Assembly (NCBI RefSeq): GCF_900184945.1 | Contig: NZ_FXYF01000016.1 | Location: forward strand, 1-64,000 | Direction: 5' to 3' | DNA: 64,000 nucleotides | Source of the DNA: Antarctobacter aquimaris | Lineage (GTDB): Bacteria > Pseudomonadota > Alphaproteobacteria > Rhodobacterales > Rhodobacteraceae | In this document: piece by piece, positions 34,899-44,364 of the stretch | Position numbering within the stretch: the stretch's first letter is position 1 | Layout: each line of letters begins with the position of its first letter | The notes under the pieces: generated by a model | Told to the model about the DNA's origin: nothing | Seen by the model: only the letters and a program-made list of their open reading frames with translations | Databases searched by the model: none | Made by a program: the position numbers and the translations under genes

Positions 34899-36443
34899 AT
34901 GGACGGGCAAGAAGACAGACACGGCCACTGGGATCCGTTCGGCCGGCCCCTTTTCGACGATCCGAAGGCGCGGGCGCTGTCCCGGGTCGGGGTGGTGGAC
35001 ATCGGTTCCAACTCGGTCCGGCTGGTGGTGTTCGACGGCGCAGCCCGCAGCCCGGCCTATTTCTACAACGAAAAGGTGATGTGCGGCCTGGGCGAAGGCA
35101 TGTCCGAAACCGGACGGCTGAACCCCGAGGGCCGCGAACGCGCGCTGCGCGCCATGCTGCGCTTTCGCCGCCTGGCCGAGGGCATGGACCTGCCCGACCT
35201 GACCGTGGTGGCCACCGCCGCGATGCGCGACGCCTCCGACGGGCCCGAGTTCCGGCAGGTGCTGGAGCTGGCCACCGGGCTCAAGGTCTGGGTGATCGAC
35301 GGCTCTGAAGAGGCGCGTCTGTCGGCGCAGGGCGTGCTGCTGGGCTGGCCGGGCAGCTACGGCCTGGTCTGCGACATCGGCGGTTCCTCGATGGAACTGG
35401 CCGAGATCCACGACGGCGAGGTCGGCCGCCGCATCACCTCGCCGCTGGGGCCGTTCAAGCTGCGCGACCTCGACGGCGGCCGCAAGACCCGCGAAAGGCT
35501 GATCCGTCAGGAGATGGAGCGTCTGGCCGATCACATGGGCCCGCAGCGCGACCGGCTGTTCCTGGTCGGCGGCAGCTGGCGGGCGCTGGCACGGATCGAC
35601 ATGCACCGGCGCGGCTACCCGCTCCAGGTGCTGCACGAATACCGCATGGACACCGAGGCCGTGCGCGAGACGCTGGCCTACCTAGAAGGCAAGGACCACG
35701 ACGCGCTGCGCCGTGCCTGTGGCGTGTCGGGCGCGCGCATGGCGCTGGTGCCGCTGGCCGGCGAGGTGCTGACCCAGGTGGTGCAGACCTTCGAGCCCAG
35801 CGACATCGCCATTTCCAGCTATGGCATCCGCGAGGGGCTGCTGTACGAACAGATGCCGCAGGAGCTGCGCGACCGCGATCCGCTGATCGAGGCCTGCCGC
35901 TTTGCCGAGGTCAAGGATGCGCGGATGCCCGGCTTTGGCGCGATCCTCTACGACTTCGTGCTGCCGCTGTTCCCAGACGCCGGCCCCACCCGTCGCCGCC
36001 TGATCCACGCCGCCTGCCTGCTGCACGACGTCAGCTGGCGCGCCCACCCCGATTACCGCGCCGAGGTCTGTTTCGACAACGCCACCCGCGCCAACCTGGG
36101 CGGGCTGAAGCACTGGGAACGGGTGTTCCTGGGCCTTGCCCTGCTGCACCGCTACCGCAACAAGCGCGAAGGCACCCGTTTCGAAGACCTGTTTGCCCTG
36201 CTCGACGACGCCCACAAGCGCGAGGCCGAGGTGCTGGGCAAGGCGCTGCGCTTTGGCGCGATGCTGTGGACGCTGGAACCGGGCGACCAGGGGCCGCGCC
36301 TGGTCTGGGACAAGGACAGCCGCAGCCTGAAACTGCGGCTCGATCCGCAATCGGCACCGATCTACGGCGAGGTGACAGAGGCGCGGTTCAAGTCGCTCGC
36401 CGAGTCGCTGGAGGCCTCCAGCTACCAGGTCGAGATCGGCTGA
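34899..36443 (+). CDS. ppx: Exopolyphosphatase / Ppx-GppA family
   Basis: A 514-aa cytoplasmic phosphatase that degrades polyphosphate (or pppGpp). Two actin-fold ATPase-like phosphate loops are seen: VVDIGSNSVRLVVFDGAA near the N-terminus and CDIGGSSMELAEI (~165). An HD-like C-terminal half follows (AACLLHDVSWRAHPDYRAE). The frame opens at 34854 (TTG) and also has an ATG at 34860. I chose the ATG at 34899, which has GGGA at proper spacing. The gene normally follows ppk directly; here flagellin intervenes. Confidence 0.9.
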   Translation: MDGQEDRHGHWDPFGRPLFDDPKARALSRVGVVDIGSNSVRLVVFDGAARSPAYFYNEKVMCGLGEGMSETGRLNPEGRERALRAMLRFRRLAEGMDLPDLTVVATAAMRDASDGPEFRQVLELATGLKVWVIDGSEEARLSAQGVLLGWPGSYGLVCDIGGSSMELAEIHDGEVGRRITSPLGPFKLRDLDGGRKTRERLIRQEMERLADHMGPQRDRLFLVGGSWRALARIDMHRRGYPLQVLHEYRMDTEAVRETLAYLEGKDHDALRRACGVSGARMALVPLAGEVLTQVVQTFEPSDIAISSYGIREGLLYEQMPQELRDRDPLIEACRFAEVKDARMPGFGAILYDFVLPLFPDAGPTRRRLIHAACLLHDVSWRAHPDYRAEVCFDNATRANLGGLKHWERVFLGLALLHRYRNKREGTRFEDLFALLDDAHKREAEVLGKALRFGAMLWTLEPGDQGPRLVWDKDSRSLKLRLDPQSAPIYGEVTEARFKSLAESLEASSYQVEIG

Positions 36444-36464
36444 CCCCGGCGGCCGGGCCGACGC

Positions 36465-36854
36465 TCAGAGGTCGATCTTTTCGTCCGTGTCCGGCAGGGC
36501 GTCTGCCTCGGGGTCCGGTTCCGGCATCTCGGGCTCCAGCGGCACGCGGCGGCGCAGGATGATGTCGCCGTTCTCAAGCATCTCGGGCGGGTGATACAGC
36601 GTCCAGTCCTCGACCTGGCCCAGCAGGTCGCTCAGGGCCGGACCCATTTCCAGCGCGAAGTCGCGCAACAGCGGCTCCATCTCGCGCGCGGCTTCGTCCA
36701 GTTCCCTCAGCGCCGGCTCCATCTCGGTCATCAGCCCGCGCAGGAACAGCCTTGCGCCTTCTTCCATGAGGTTCAGACCGTCGTCATCGTCCTGCGCCGC
36801 AAGCGGCGCGGCGATCAGCGACAGGGCGAATAGCGGGGCGGCGAGGTGTTTCAT
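36465..36854 (-). CDS. Small acidic periplasmic protein, function unknown
   Basis: A 129-aa protein with a clear signal peptide (residues ~1-20, cut near LAAQD), then an acidic, helix-prone region (MEEGARLFLRGLMTEMEPAL and similar repeats of E/L/R) and a Pro/Asp/Glu-rich tail ending EKIDL. I do not recognise a family. It is convergent with ppx, and its start lies 40 bases from the stop of the next upstream minus-strand gene, so it may be read with that group. Confidence 0.7.
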   Translation of the reverse strand: MKHLAAPLFALSLIAAPLAAQDDDDGLNLMEEGARLFLRGLMTEMEPALRELDEAAREMEPLLRDFALEMGPALSDLLGQVEDWTLYHPPEMLENGDIILRRRVPLEPEMPEPDPEADALPDTDEKIDL

Positions 36855-36893
36855 GCCCCGAATATAAGCGCCCTGCCCGCCCCTGATAAGGGG

Positions 36894-37904
36894 TCACAGA
36901 TCGAGGTCGAGCGTCACCGGGAAATGATCGGACGCGTCGAGCAGCGCGTTGCGCAGACCTTCGTCCTGCCAGCACTCGGCATCGTCGAACGGGTGCCAGA
37001 TCCGCCAGCGCGGGGCGCAATCGCGCAACCGCACGGAAATCATGATGTAATCCAGCAGCGCCGGCAGGTAGCGCCCTTCGTCGCGGAGAAAGAACCGCGC
37101 CGTGGTCGGCAGCGAGCCCATCAGCCGTTGCAGCGCCTCGGTGGCATGCGGGTCGTAGAGGTGCAGCGCCGCGTCGTCGCCATTGGTCATCAGGATCTCG
37201 ACCGAACTGCGCCCGAACAGCCCTTCGTAGATGTCGAGGCCGGGACCGTCGTTCAGGTCGCCCATCAGCATCAGGTCATCGCCCTCTGCCAGGTGGGCCG
37301 CCACGCGCCGCCGCAGCCAGACCGCCTGGGCCATCTGCTTGCGTCGGTTGGCGATGGCCAGCTTCATGATCGCCTTTTCGCCCTGCGCGCCGTGCGGGGC
37401 CTTGGACTTCAGGTGCGCGCCGATGATCCGCAAGCGCCGCCCCGAGGCTGTTTCGACCGCCAGTTCCAGCGGCGGCTTGGAAAAGGTCACGACATCGGCG
37501 CGGGCATCGACGTCCAGGTCGATCTCCAGCGCGGTGTCAAAGCGCGGCGCGTCGGGATCGTCGCGCGGGTCGTGCCGCGCCTGAAGCTGGTCGGGATCGT
37601 AGAGCAGCGCGATTTCCTGCTGCGTGTCGTTGATAAAGCCGGTCACCACCTCGCGCGCGCGCAGGTCCGCCGCCTCGGCAAAGCGCGTCAGCGCGCGCGT
37701 GGTCGAGCGGCGCCGGTTGGTGTCGGGTGCCTCGATCACCATGATGGCGTCGGCGTCGATCCGGCGAAACACATGCGCCAGAGCCTCCAGCTGGTCGCCG
37801 CGGGTGACGCCGTGCCGCCCGCCCAGCTTGCGGTCCAGCATCAGGTTGCCCTTGTGATCAAAGAGCGAGTCGAACCAGGCGACGTTGTAGGTCGCGAAGC
37901 GCAC
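36894..37904 (-). CDS. Endonuclease/exonuclease/phosphatase family protein
   Basis: A 336-aa EEP-fold hydrolase. Metal and catalytic motifs are visible: TYNVAWFDS at the start (Asn), MVIEAPDT (Glu), IGAHLKSKAPHG (His), MGDLNDGPG (Asp, Asn), LLDYIMIS and ASDHFPVTLDLDL (Asp-His at the C-terminus). The family covers Mg2+-dependent nucleases and phosphodiesterases; the substrate is unknown. The start codon is GTG at 37904. Only 6 bases separate it from the stop of the DnaJ-domain gene upstream on the same strand, so they are probably co-transcribed. Confidence 0.85.
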   Translation of the reverse strand: MRFATYNVAWFDSLFDHKGNLMLDRKLGGRHGVTRGDQLEALAHVFRRIDADAIMVIEAPDTNRRRSTTRALTRFAEAADLRAREVVTGFINDTQQEIALLYDPDQLQARHDPRDDPDAPRFDTALEIDLDVDARADVVTFSKPPLELAVETASGRRLRIIGAHLKSKAPHGAQGEKAIMKLAIANRRKQMAQAVWLRRRVAAHLAEGDDLMLMGDLNDGPGLDIYEGLFGRSSVEILMTNGDDAALHLYDPHATEALQRLMGSLPTTARFFLRDEGRYLPALLDYIMISVRLRDCAPRWRIWHPFDDAECWQDEGLRNALLDASDHFPVTLDLDL

Positions 37905-37910
37905 CGGGGT

Positions 37911-38594
37911 TCAGGCGTCTTCGCGCGCGGAAATCTCTTTCCAGGCGCGGTTGATGTCGATCAGGCGGCGCTCGGCGATCTTGACCGCCTCGGCCGGCAC
38001 GCCGCGGGCGATCATCACGTCGGGGTGGCTGTCGCGCACCAACAGCCGCCACTGCGCGCGGATCTGCTCAAGCGTCATGTCCGGGGTGACGCCCAGCACG
38101 GAATAGGGATCGGGCGCGGCATCGGGCACGAACCGCGCCCGCAGCGCGCGGAACCGCCGTTCGTCCAGGCCAAAGATCTCGGCCACCTGCGCCAGAAAGG
38201 CATCCTCGGCCGGGTGATAGGTGCCATCCGCCATGGCGATGTGAAACAGCCCCTCCATGAGATCGCAAAGCGTGCCGGACTCCGTGCCGAACATGCGCGC
38301 GATGCGCTGCGCGTAGTCCTCGAAGCCGGCCACGTCCTGCCGCGCCAGGTTGAACACCCGCGCCGCGCCGGCCTCGTCCTCGCGCGCGATCTGGAACACC
38401 TCGCGAAAGGCGGTCACCTCGTCGCGGGTCACCAGCCCGTCGGCCTTGGCCATCTTGGCCGACAGCGCGATGACGGCAATGGTAAAGCCGATGCTGCGCT
38501 CGGGCGGGGTGCGCAGCCGGTCAAAGACGGCTGCCAGGCCTTCGCCGGAGGTCAGCGCCTGCAGCGCCTCGGTTATGCGGGTCCAGATCGACAT
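37911..38594 (-). CDS. TerB/DnaJ-domain protein (DjlA-like)
   Basis: A 227-aa protein. Residues ~30-145 resemble a TerB-type helical domain (FTIAVIALSAKMAKADGLVT, LFHIAMADGTYHPAEDAFL). Residues ~160-225 are a J domain with the HPD motif (DPYSVLGV, VRDSHPDVM), which stimulates DnaK. The layout is like DjlA but without an N-terminal membrane anchor. It likely forms a two-gene unit with the EEP-family gene downstream. A chaperone role is inferred. Confidence 0.85.
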   Translation of the reverse strand: MSIWTRITEALQALTSGEGLAAVFDRLRTPPERSIGFTIAVIALSAKMAKADGLVTRDEVTAFREVFQIAREDEAGAARVFNLARQDVAGFEDYAQRIARMFGTESGTLCDLMEGLFHIAMADGTYHPAEDAFLAQVAEIFGLDERRFRALRARFVPDAAPDPYSVLGVTPDMTLEQIRAQWRLLVRDSHPDVMIARGVPAEAVKIAERRLIDINRAWKEISAREDA

Positions 38595-38637
38595 GGCGGC
38601 GAGTTTACGCGCTCACAGCGGCACTGTCAGGGGCGGA

Positions 38638-39129
38638 TCAGAGAAATTTCTGCATAAGCACAAGGTCCATCCAGCGGCCGAACTTGTGGCCAACCTCGGG
38701 CAGGCGGGCGACTTCGACGTACCCCAGCCGGGCATGAAACGCGCGCCCGCCGGGATTCTCGCCCGAGACGGCGGCCCAGAGGCTGTGCGCGCCCCGCTCG
38801 CGGGCGACCTGTTCCAGCGCCGCCATCAGCGCCCGCCCCGCGCCCTTGCCGCGCGCGTCCGGGGCCAGCTGGATCGTATGCTCCAGCGTGTGGCGATAGC
38901 CCGGCCCGCTGCGGAAGGGGAAACAGGTGGCAAAGCCGATCACCGCGCCGCCCGTCTCGGCCACGAGGAAGGCAGCGCCGCGCGCGACGATGTCGGCGGT
39001 GATGCCAGCTTCGGTCTTGAGCTCGGTGGTGAAGGTGACGGCGGTGGTCTCGATCACCGCGTTCCAGATCGCGCAGATCCGGGCCGCGTCGCGCGGCTCT
39101 GCCGGCCGCACGGAGAGGCCTTGGCTCAT
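38638..39129 (-). CDS. GNAT N-acetyltransferase
   Basis: A 163-aa GCN5-related acetyltransferase. It has the acetyl-CoA binding motif ARGKGAGRALMAALEQVA (~92-109) and the later segment GGRAFHARLGYVEVARLPEVGHKFGRWMD (described in parts), close to phosphinothricin-type acetyltransferases. The actual substrate is unknown. Its ATG overlaps the stop of the upstream VOC gene (ATGA, 39126-39129), so the two are translationally coupled. Confidence 0.88.
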   Translation of the reverse strand: MSQGLSVRPAEPRDAARICAIWNAVIETTAVTFTTELKTEAGITADIVARGAAFLVAETGGAVIGFATCFPFRSGPGYRHTLEHTIQLAPDARGKGAGRALMAALEQVARERGAHSLWAAVSGENPGGRAFHARLGYVEVARLPEVGHKFGRWMDLVLMQKFL

Positions 39130-39740
39130 GCCAGGCTGACCTCTCCGTCCGGCCCGGCGAGGCTGGCGCTCAGGCGCGGCACCGCGGCCTCGACAAAGCG
39201 CAGCCGGTCATCCGCCAGATGTGGCGCCAGCAGCTCGGCCAGCGCCCCGGCGCGCGGGTGCGTCACCTCCAGCCGGGTCAGCCGCAGGCGCGAGGGCGGC
39301 AGGGTCTGCCCCGGCGGCACCGGGCTGTGCCACTGGATCAGGGCCGGAAACAGCCCGTCAAAGGACAACAGACCATCCTCCGGCACCGCCATCGACCAGC
39401 TGAGATCGCCGCGCGTCAGGTCCACCCGCCGCCCTGCCCCGGGCAGCGCCGCGATGGCGGCGTCGATGTCGGGCACCCGGCAGATCCATTTGTCCAGCCG
39501 GGCCGGCCCGGCAAAGGCATCGAGACCAAACCAGCGCGGACCGGGCGGCTCAGGCGCCTCCGGGTCGATTGCGATCGCCTCCAGGTACAGCCCGTCCGCC
39601 AGCCCCAGCAGGCGGTTGTGCGTGCCGTAGCGGACATGCCGCCCGCCCGGCCGCAGCGGCAGCCCCAGCTGGGCGGTCGCGCAGGCCGCCGCCGCATCCA
39701 GCGTCTCGCCCAGCACGGCAATATGATCAAGTTCCAGCAT
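39126..39740 (-). CDS. VOC / glyoxalase-like domain protein
   Basis: A 204-aa protein beginning MLELDHIAVLGETLDAAAAC, typical for the first beta strand of vicinal-oxygen-chelate (glyoxalase_3-like) proteins. It has internal symmetry (LDHIAV near the start, then RWFGLDAF and WICRVPDI). The family includes dioxygenases, isomerases and resistance proteins; the function is not readable here. The frame extends to 39761, but GAGG before the ATG at 39740 supports the shorter form. It is coupled by overlap to the GNAT gene. Confidence 0.8.
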   Translation of the reverse strand: MLELDHIAVLGETLDAAAACATAQLGLPLRPGGRHVRYGTHNRLLGLADGLYLEAIAIDPEAPEPPGPRWFGLDAFAGPARLDKWICRVPDIDAAIAALPGAGRRVDLTRGDLSWSMAVPEDGLLSFDGLFPALIQWHSPVPPGQTLPPSRLRLTRLEVTHPRAGALAELLAPHLADDRLRFVEAAVPRLSASLAGPDGEVSLA

Positions 39741-39857
39741 CGCAGCCTCATCCCGGTACAATCAACGCGACGATATCTGCGCCCCAGGCTGTTGAACAGA
39801 GCCCGTTGCAGCCGCACAGATGGCAAGTCCCACCGTGGAACCAGACCAAACCCCAGG

Positions 39858-39880
39858 CTTCTTCTCTCTGAAAATACTCA
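39858..39880 (-). repeat. Rhodobacterales-type intergenic motif, copy 1
   Basis: On the minus strand this reads TGAGTATTTTCAGAGAGAAG followed by AAG. A related sequence (ATATTTGAGGCCAGAAGAAG) is found at 60751-60770. I recall this stretch as a recurrent intergenic sequence in Rhodobacterales. Here it directly follows the T run of a terminator. Confidence 0.45.
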
Positions 39881-39900
39881 AAAAAAGGGGCGCAGCCCTT
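39880..39900 (-). terminator. Intrinsic terminator downstream of the mutase gene
   Basis: On the minus strand AAGGG-CTGCGC-CCCTT is followed by a run of T (plus-strand A run 39880-39886). It lies 85 bases after the mutase stop. Confidence 0.65.
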
Positions 39901-39901
39901 C

Positions 39902-39978
39902 CCGCGCGCCCGGCACGGGCGCGCGGCGGTCGGAGCGCCTGAGGCGCGTTTCGCAGAAACGCTCCAAGGGCGCTCCGA
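39902..39978. repeat. Stacked hairpins after the mutase gene
   Basis: A perfect 11-bp hairpin (39902-39926, arms CCGCGCGCCCG/CGGGCGCGCGG, loop GCA) stands next to a nested structure. The outer arms are TCGGAGCGCC (39930-39939) and GGCGCTCCGA (39969-39978). The inner stem is GCGTTTC-GCA-GAAACGC (39946-39962). They may aid termination or stabilise the mutase mRNA end. Confidence 0.6.
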
Positions 39979-39984
39979 AACCGC

Positions 39985-42123
39985 TCAGGCCGCGTCGGCG
40001 CGGGCGTCGCGGATCAGCCGCAGGATGTCCTGCGCCGCCTCGGGGATGTTGGTGCCGGGGCCAAAGATCGCCTTCACCCCCGCGCTGTACAGAAACTCGT
40101 AGTCCTGGTGCGGGATCACCCCGCCGCAGATCACGATGATATCGCCCGCGCCCTGCTTTTTCAGCTCCTGCACCAGCTGCGGCGCCAGCGTCTTGTGCCC
40201 GGCCGCCTGGCTGGAGATGCCGACCACGTGCACGTCGTTGTCGATGGCGTCCTGCGCCGCCTCTTCCGGCGTCTGGAACAGCGGGCCCACGTCGACGTCG
40301 AAACCGATGTCGGCAAAGGCGGTGGCGATCACCTTGGCGCCGCGGTCGTGGCCGTCCTGGCCCATCTTGACCACCAGCATGCGCGGCCGCCGCCCTTCGG
40401 CCTCGGCGAAATCCTCGACCGATTTCTGGATCTTCGCAAAGCCCTCGTCGCCCTCGTAGGCCGCACCGTAGACCCCGGCCAGCGTCTTGACCTCGGCCCT
40501 GTGACGCCCGAACACCTTTTCCATCGCCATGCTGATCTCCCCGACCGAAGCGCGCGCGCGGGCCGCTTCGACCGCCGCATCCAAGAGGTTTCCGCCGTCC
40601 TTCGCCCGGCGCGTGAGTTCGTCAAGCGCCGCCTTGCAGGCCGCTTCGTCGCGTGTCGCGCGGATCTTTTCCAGCCGCGCCACCTGGGCCAGCCGCACCG
40701 CCTGGTTGTCGATGTCCAGGATGTCGAGCGCGTCTTCCTTGGCCAGCTTGTACTTGTTCACGCCGACGATCACGTCGGTGCCACGGTCGATGGCGGCCTG
40801 GCGCTGCGCCGCCGTCTCCTCGATGCGCAGCTTGGGCATGCCGCTTTCGACCGCCTTGGTCATGCCGCCCATCTCGTCCACTTCCTCGATCAGCTTCCAG
40901 GCGGCCTCGGCCAGGTCATGGGTCAGCTTTTCGACGTAGTAGGAGCCGGCCAGCGGGTCGACGACCTTGGTCACCCCGGTCTCTTCCTGAAGGATCAGCT
41001 GGGTGTTGCGGGCGATGCGGGCGCTGAACTCGGTCGGCAGGGCGATCGCCTCGTCCAGCGCGTTGGTGTGCAGCGACTGGGTGCCGCCCAGCACCGCCGA
41101 CATCGCCTCATACGCCGTGCGGATGACGTTGTTGTAGGGGTCCTGCTCGGCCAGGCTGACGCCCGAAGTCTGGCAGTGGGTGCGCAGCATCTTGGAGCGC
41201 GGGTCCTTCGCCCCGAGATCGGTCATGATGCGGTGCCACAGCATCCGCGCCGCGCGCAGCTTGGCCACCTCCATGAAGAAGTTCTTGCCGATGGCAAAGA
41301 AGAACGACAGCCGTCCTGCGAACCTGTCGATGTCCATGCCGGCGTCCATCGCCGTCTTCACGTATTCCTTGCCGTCGGCGAGGGTAAAGGCCAGTTCCTG
41401 CACCAGGTTCGCGCCCGCCTCCTGCATGTGGTAGCCGGAGATCGAGATCGAATTGAACTTCGGCATGTGGTCCGAGGTATAGGCGATGATGTCCGAGATG
41501 ATCCGCATCGAGGGCGCGGGCGGGTAGATGTAGGTGTTGCGGACCATGAACTCCTTGAGGATGTCGTTCTGGATGGTCCCCGACAGCACCGCCCTGTCGT
41601 GGCCCTGCTCTTCGCCCGTCACGATGAAATTCGCCAGCACCGGGATCACCGCGCCGTTCATCGTCATCGAGACCGAGACCTGATCCAGCGGGATGCCCTC
41701 GAACAGGATCTTCATGTCCTCGACGGAGTCGATCGCCACGCCGGCCTTGCCCACGTCGCCCACCACGCGGGGGTGGTCGCTGTCATAGCCGCGGTGGGTG
41801 GCCAGGTCGAAGGCGACCGAGACGCCCTGTTGCCCGGCGGCCAGCGCCTTGCGGTAGAAATTGTTGCTCTCCTCGGCGGTGGAAAAGCCGGCGTATTGCC
41901 GGATGGTCCAGGGCCGGCCGGCGTACATCGTCGCCTTGACGCCGCGGGTGAACGGCTCCTGCCCCGGCAGGCTGCCCATGTGCGGCAGGTCTGCGGTGTC
42001 GGCCTCGGTGTAGAGCGGCTTGACCTCGATCCCCTCGAGCGTCTTCCAGGTCAGCGTCTCGGCGGCGCGGCCGCGGAGTTCCTTTTCGGCGTCACGGCGC
42101 CAGCTTTCGGGCAGGTCGGTCAT
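39985..42123 (-). CDS. scpA: Methylmalonyl-CoA mutase
   Basis: A 712-aa adenosylcobalamin enzyme that isomerises (R)-methylmalonyl-CoA to succinyl-CoA, the last step of propionyl-CoA assimilation. The N-terminal barrel carries [20 protein letters not shown] and [20 protein letters not shown]. The C-terminal B12 domain has the base-off ligand motif in [20 protein letters not shown] and [16 protein letters not shown]. The length is normal for the single-subunit type. It lies in the same locus as pccA and pccB. The upstream minus-strand gene overlaps its start by 32 bases. Confidence 0.97.
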   Translation of the reverse strand: MTDLPESWRRDAEKELRGRAAETLTWKTLEGIEVKPLYTEADTADLPHMGSLPGQEPFTRGVKATMYAGRPWTIRQYAGFSTAEESNNFYRKALAAGQQGVSVAFDLATHRGYDSDHPRVVGDVGKAGVAIDSVEDMKILFEGIPLDQVSVSMTMNGAVIPVLANFIVTGEEQGHDRAVLSGTIQNDILKEFMVRNTYIYPPAPSMRIISDIIAYTSDHMPKFNSISISGYHMQEAGANLVQELAFTLADGKEYVKTAMDAGMDIDRFAGRLSFFFAIGKNFFMEVAKLRAARMLWHRIMTDLGAKDPRSKMLRTHCQTSGVSLAEQDPYNNVIRTAYEAMSAVLGGTQSLHTNALDEAIALPTEFSARIARNTQLILQEETGVTKVVDPLAGSYYVEKLTHDLAEAAWKLIEEVDEMGGMTKAVESGMPKLRIEETAAQRQAAIDRGTDVIVGVNKYKLAKEDALDILDIDNQAVRLAQVARLEKIRATRDEAACKAALDELTRRAKDGGNLLDAAVEAARARASVGEISMAMEKVFGRHRAEVKTLAGVYGAAYEGDEGFAKIQKSVEDFAEAEGRRPRMLVVKMGQDGHDRGAKVIATAFADIGFDVDVGPLFQTPEEAAQDAIDNDVHVVGISSQAAGHKTLAPQLVQELKKQGAGDIIVICGGVIPHQDYEFLYSAGVKAIFGPGTNIPEAAQDILRLIRDARADAA

Positions 42124-43027
42124 CGTCGGTTCCTCTCAGTTTGGCGGCCGCGGCCAGGTTCAACCTTGGTCGCGCGGGCGCCGGATCCTCTGTTAGTGTG
42201 GCCAGGCCATCCGCCCCGGCGCGCAGCCAGAACAGATCGTCGGCATAGGTTTCGCGCAGGCGGGCGGCCTGCCGGTCGTCGAACAATGCCCATGCGCCGC
42301 CGGGCGGGACGGCGGACAGGCGATCGGCGGGTGTGCCGCGCGCGGTCAGCACCTCGCACAGCGCGTCCCGACCGGGGCGGCGGTTGTCGTGAAAGGCGCC
42401 GGGAAGCGCCGGCGGCAGGCTGCGGCGGCCGGTCATCGCCGCCAGCAGCCGGTCCGGCCGCGCGGCGAATGTGTCGAACTCGGTCACCAGGATTTGCGTG
42501 CCGGGGCAGGCACAGGCGAGGTCGGTGATCACGTCGCGCCAGCCGCGCGTGCCGCGGCTGATCGCCTCCAGCGTGTCGGGCCTGGGCAGCCCCTCGCCGC
42601 GCGGGACCGCCCAGGTGAGGGCCGAGGTCCACCAGTCGTCCAGCGCACGGATCTGAAGGACAATGCGCGTCGGGCCGCCAAAGGCGCCGTGCAGCCGCGC
42701 CATGCGTTCGCCGATGCCGGGATACAGCGCACGGGCGCGCAGGCCGCGCCGCAGGGCGCCGATCATGTTCTCGTCCGTGACAACAAGGGCGGACACGCCC
42801 TGCCGGCGCGACCCTTCGAGGTTCAGCGCCACCCGCCCGGCCGCGCGCTGCGCTGCCTCGGCCGACTCCGGCCGGGCCGCGACGCTGTCAAGAAGGCCGG
42901 TGCGGGTGCGCCAGGGCCCCCAGAAGCCGATCCCCTGCCCCTGCAGCCTCGTCCGGTTGGCCCGCAGGTAGGACTGAAAACTGGTGGTTCCGGTGCGATG
43001 CGCACCGGCATGCAGGATGACATCCAT
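42092..43027 (-). CDS. Sulfotransferase-like P-loop protein
   Basis: A 311-aa protein starting [20 protein letters not shown], which matches the 5'-phosphosulfate-binding loop of sulfotransferase-like proteins. Later segments ([36 protein letters not shown]) fit the same fold. It may transfer sulfate or only share the fold. A longer upstream open frame is a shadow; the ATG at 43027 gives the family start. Its 3' end overlaps the mutase gene by 32 bases, which is more than the usual 4-base coupling. No link to propionate metabolism is evident. Confidence 0.7.
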   Translation of the reverse strand: MDVILHAGAHRTGTTSFQSYLRANRTRLQGQGIGFWGPWRTRTGLLDSVAARPESAEAAQRAAGRVALNLEGSRRQGVSALVVTDENMIGALRRGLRARALYPGIGERMARLHGAFGGPTRIVLQIRALDDWWTSALTWAVPRGEGLPRPDTLEAISRGTRGWRDVITDLACACPGTQILVTEFDTFAARPDRLLAAMTGRRSLPPALPGAFHDNRRPGRDALCEVLTARGTPADRLSAVPPGGAWALFDDRQAARLRETYADDLFWLRAGADGLATLTEDPAPARPRLNLAAAAKLRGTDDDRPARKLAP

Positions 43028-43196
43028 CTGGTCGCGGCCCCCGTGGCACAGGGCCCGGATGCGAAAGGCGCCGGGCCGTCTAGGTGCCGCGCACCCTGCC
43101 CTGCGGTCTCTTTGAATGCCGTTAATGATAAAATTTTTCCCGTGAATGCGGCGGGATGGCTGTGCAGGGGGGCAGGCCCGCCTTATATCTGACAGC

Positions 43197-43652
43197 ATGA
43201 AGATGACCCGACGCCTGATCGCTTCCGCCCTGATGGCCGTTCTGGCCGGCGCGCTTGCCGCGCAAGGGGCCGAAGGCGACCCGCCCCTCGAAATCGTGAT
43301 GCCGGCCGGGGACACCCCGCTGGAGGCCTGGCTGTGGATCAAGCGGCCGGTGGTCGTCTTCGCGGACAGCCCGATCGACCCGCGGTTCATCGAACAGATG
43401 ACCCTGCTGGGCGAGCGGCTGGATGCGCTGGACGAACGCGACGTGGTGGTGATCACCGACACCGACCCCGCCGCAAAAAGCCCGGTGCGGCAAAAGCTGC
43501 GGCCGCGCGGCTTTTCCCTGGTGCTGATCGCCAAGGATGGCACGATCGTCGCGCGCAAGCCCAGCCCCTGGTCGGTGCGCGAGATCAGCCGCTCCATCGA
43601 CAAGCTGCCGCTGCGCCAGCAGGAGCTGAAGCTGTTGACGCAGAAGCCCTGA
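43197..43652 (+). CDS. DUF4174-like exported protein
   Basis: A 151-aa protein with a signal peptide (residues ~1-23) and a thioredoxin-like region typical of DUF4174: PLEAWLWIKRPVVVFADSPI, QMTLLGERLDALDERDVVVI, RGFSLVLIAKDGTIVARKPS and SVREISRSIDKLPLRQQE. The function is unknown. It is the only plus-strand gene inside the otherwise minus-strand carboxylase/mutase locus, so it splits that block. There is a weak ribosome-binding site and a second in-frame ATG at 43203. Confidence 0.78.
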   Translation: MKMTRRLIASALMAVLAGALAAQGAEGDPPLEIVMPAGDTPLEAWLWIKRPVVVFADSPIDPRFIEQMTLLGERLDALDERDVVVITDTDPAAKSPVRQKLRPRGFSLVLIAKDGTIVARKPSPWSVREISRSIDKLPLRQQELKLLTQKP

Positions 43653-43680
43653 GGCGCAGCCGTCATCACGGGCGCGGGAA

Positions 43681-43747
43681 AAGGCGTTTGCAAACGCCTT
43701 TCGAAAGCGGTTTGAAAACCGCTTTCAAGCCGCTTCAAAGCGGCTTG
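43681..43747. terminator. Three consecutive hairpins between convergent genes
   Basis: H1 (43681-43702) is a perfect palindrome with arms AAAGGCGTTTG/CAAACGCCTTT. H2 (43704-43727) has 11-bp arms GAAAGCGGTTT/AAACCGCTTTC. H3 (43728-43747) has 9-bp arms AAGCCGCTT/AAGCGGCTT. They lie between a plus-strand stop (43652) and a minus-strand stop (43759), and T-rich arm ends face both ways. Confidence 0.65.
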
Positions 43748-43758
43748 GCCCGCCCGGT

Positions 43759-44283
43759 TCAGACGTTGCCGCGCAAAAAAAACGCGATTTGCGAAGGCCG
43801 GTGCAGCAGCAACAGCGCGTTGCTGCCGGGATCGTAGATCAGCACCGTGTCCTCCGACATCAGCGCCAGGTAGATGTCGTGCTGAAAGGCCTCGCTCATG
43901 CAGGACCGCGCCGGGCCGGTAAAGCTGGACACCAGCCCCAGTCCGCCCGACAGGTTGATCGACATCAGCGCCTCGGACACGCTGTTGGGAGTCATGCCCG
44001 TCACCTCGAAGGCAACGGCCTGCCCCGCCGCCAGCGCGCGCTGTCCCGCGCGCAGGTCGGTCACCCGGCGCACCGGCCCCGTCGTCCGCAATTCGCCGGA
44101 CACCGTGTCGAAGATCGCCGCCGTGCAGGTCGACCGGGAGGTAAAGCTGCGCGTCTGTGCCAGGAACACCCAGGTCCTGACCTGCGCGCGCACCGTCTCC
44201 TCGCGGTCCAGCGGACCGCAGCCCGCCAGCGCGCCCAGCAGCGCCACGAGCGCCGCGAAGGTCCGGATCGTTCGGGAGATCAT
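43759..44283 (-). CDS. Lipoprotein, function unknown
   Basis: A 174-aa protein with a lipobox (LLGALAGCG, Cys ~22), so it is probably anchored in a cell-envelope membrane. The rest (SRSTCTAAIFDTVSGELR, LIYDPGSNALLLLHRPSQIA) matches no family I can name. ATG 44283 and GTG 44286 are both possible starts. The gene follows the small membrane protein of the pccA operon at ~80 bases, so it may be read from the same transcript. Confidence 0.7.
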   Translation of the reverse strand: MISRTIRTFAALVALLGALAGCGPLDREETVRAQVRTWVFLAQTRSFTSRSTCTAAIFDTVSGELRTTGPVRRVTDLRAGQRALAAGQAVAFEVTGMTPNSVSEALMSINLSGGLGLVSSFTGPARSCMSEAFQHDIYLALMSEDTVLIYDPGSNALLLLHRPSQIAFFLRGNV

Positions 44284-44364
44284 CACGTCCTGCCCTGTCC
44301 AACGGTCGCCTGAGGACCGTCACCCTAGGGCAAAGCCGTTGACGAAGTCTTGTCGCGCGGCGGG

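Noticed and set aside
40108-42528. 806-aa plus-strand frame opposite the mutase, and similar ones opposite proS, pccA and pccB
   Set aside because: All lie antisense to well-identified enzymes. High GC makes long antisense frames common.
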